Shown: one piece after another, positions 63,593 through 64,000 of the stretch | How the letters are laid out: each line of letters starts with the position of its first letter | Position numbering within the stretch: position 1 is the first letter of the stretch | NCBI GenBank assembly: GCA_041530395.1 | Contig: CP136945.1 | Location: 806,001-870,000 of the forward strand | Origin: Thermosynechococcaceae cyanobacterium Okahandja | GTDB lineage: Bacteria; Cyanobacteriota; Cyanobacteriia; Thermosynechococcales; Thermosynechococcaceae | DNA length: 64,000 nt | Direction: 5' to 3' | Notes under the pieces: model-generated | What the model was told of the DNA's origin: nothing | Database searches by the model: none | What the model saw: only the letters and a program-made list of their open reading frames with translations | Program-made: the position numbers and the translations under genes

Positions 63593-64000
63593 CAACCCAG
63601 TCTAAACCTTCGCTGTCGCGGTCACGGCGGCCTCGCTTTTGGTTGTGGGGCGGTGTCGCCGTTGTGGTGATTGGGGCGGGGGCGGCAGCCGGTTTCTGGC
63701 TGTGGCAGCAGTGGAGTCGTCGTCCGGTGGCGGCGGGGATGGCGATCGCCCCCCCAGAGGCGCTGTTTACCCTATCGTTACCGACCGATCCCAGCCCATG
63801 GCAGGCGGTAGCTGAAAGTGGCCTGCTGCAACGGCAGCCATGGTTAGCTCAGCCCTATGGACCGGTCTCCCCTGAGGGGGTGGCCCTAGCAGACTACGAC
63901 TACCTGAAAGATGTGCGCCCCTTCATTGGCGACCAAGCCACCCTTGTGGTGTTACCGATGACACCGGAGTCGGTGCGGGAGTTGCCGGAACCCCCGTTTG
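63589..64000 (+). CDS. DUF3352 protein, N-terminal part (cut by window end)
   Basis: The first 137 residues are visible. It has a basic start ([10 protein letters not shown]), one membrane anchor (about 19-41, [22 protein letters not shown]) and the beginning of an extracytoplasmic DUF3352 domain ([20 protein letters not shown], later [20 protein letters not shown]). DUF3352 proteins are common in cyanobacteria with no established function. ATG 63589 overlaps the cofH stop (ATGA), so translation is coupled. Confidence 0.85.
   Translation, partial: MTTQSKPSLSRSRRPRFWLWGGVAVVVIGAGAAAGFWLWQQWSRRPVAAGMAIAPPEALFTLSLPTDPSPWQAVAESGLLQRQPWLAQPYGPVSPEGVALADYDYLKDVRPFIGDQATLVVLPMTPESVRELPEPPF

Overview
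The window comes from a unicellular, probably thermophilic cyanobacterium close to Thermosynechococcus/Parathermosynechococcus (genus is an inference). Evidence: photosystem II genes psbA and psbU, both protochlorophyllide reductases (por and chlB), crtR, a phycobilisome-degradation-like HEAT protein, the clock kinase SasA, frequent GCGATCGC (HIP1) octamers (for example 93-100, 1688-1695, 2034-2041), and a moderately GC-rich, tightly packed genome. Protein numbering of POR (Tyr193/Lys197) fits the known thermophilic enzyme.

Layout. 1-3.1 kb (minus): 5' part of a prepilin peptidase, a small unknown gene, mtnA (methionine salvage), a small exported protein and por. 3.2-5.4 kb: lipA facing psbA, separated by a clear psbA terminator. 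5.5-10.1 kb (minus): a probable four-gene operon of ABC ATPase, ABC-2 permease, GldG-like protein and ClC chloride channel/antiporter. 10.2-11.9 kb (minus): M50-CBS protease and universal stress protein. 12.2-15.2 kb (plus): response regulator-GGDEF, aldo/keto reductase, a tiny membrane protein, cobK. 15.2-20.2 kb: citrate synthase, chlB, a small HTH protein and recN. 20.4-24.3 kb (plus): crtR, an ABC ATPase, a GH10 xylanase-like lipoprotein and ribH. 24.4-26.9 kb: a complete IS605-type element (tnpA and tnpB divergent) lies between ribH and a NADAR gene. 27.3-31.7 kb (plus): ppsA with terminator, NblB-like protein, cbiD. 31.7-34.5 kb (minus): diacylglycerol kinase and a PAS-PAS-GGDEF-EAL protein. 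34.5-36.8 kb: a tnpB-only IS that has replaced the 3' end of a small gene, then an AT-rich gene-free stretch. 36.8-49.9 kb: psbU, nadB, tRNA-Ser(GCU), manC, a GltS-like symporter, sucrose synthase, an HNH protein, a CaCA exchanger, an AmpG-like permease, ggt and tsaC.

50.1-52.7 kb is the most accessory-looking part. It holds a solitary beta-class DNA methyltransferase, an AT-rich DprA/SLOG-like gene and, overlapping it, a short ComF-type phosphoribosyltransferase that lacks the usual N-terminal half. Orphan coding-like sequence lies just upstream. I regard this as a possible, perhaps partly decayed, DNA-conflict (defence) locus. 52.8-64 kb returns to core cyanobacterial genes: rqcH, a DUF3110 gene, a glycosyltransferase, sasA, two unknown genes, an MscS-cNMP channel, a DUF3368/UPF0175 toxin-antitoxin pair, a VKOR-thioredoxin fusion, cofH and the start of a DUF3352 gene.

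Themes: chlorophyll synthesis by light and dark routes, photosystem II, cobalamin ring synthesis (cobK, cbiD), flavin/deazaflavin metabolism (ribH, NADAR, cofH), cyclic-di-GMP signalling (two proteins), and two IS605-family insertions whose original target sequences can be reconstructed.
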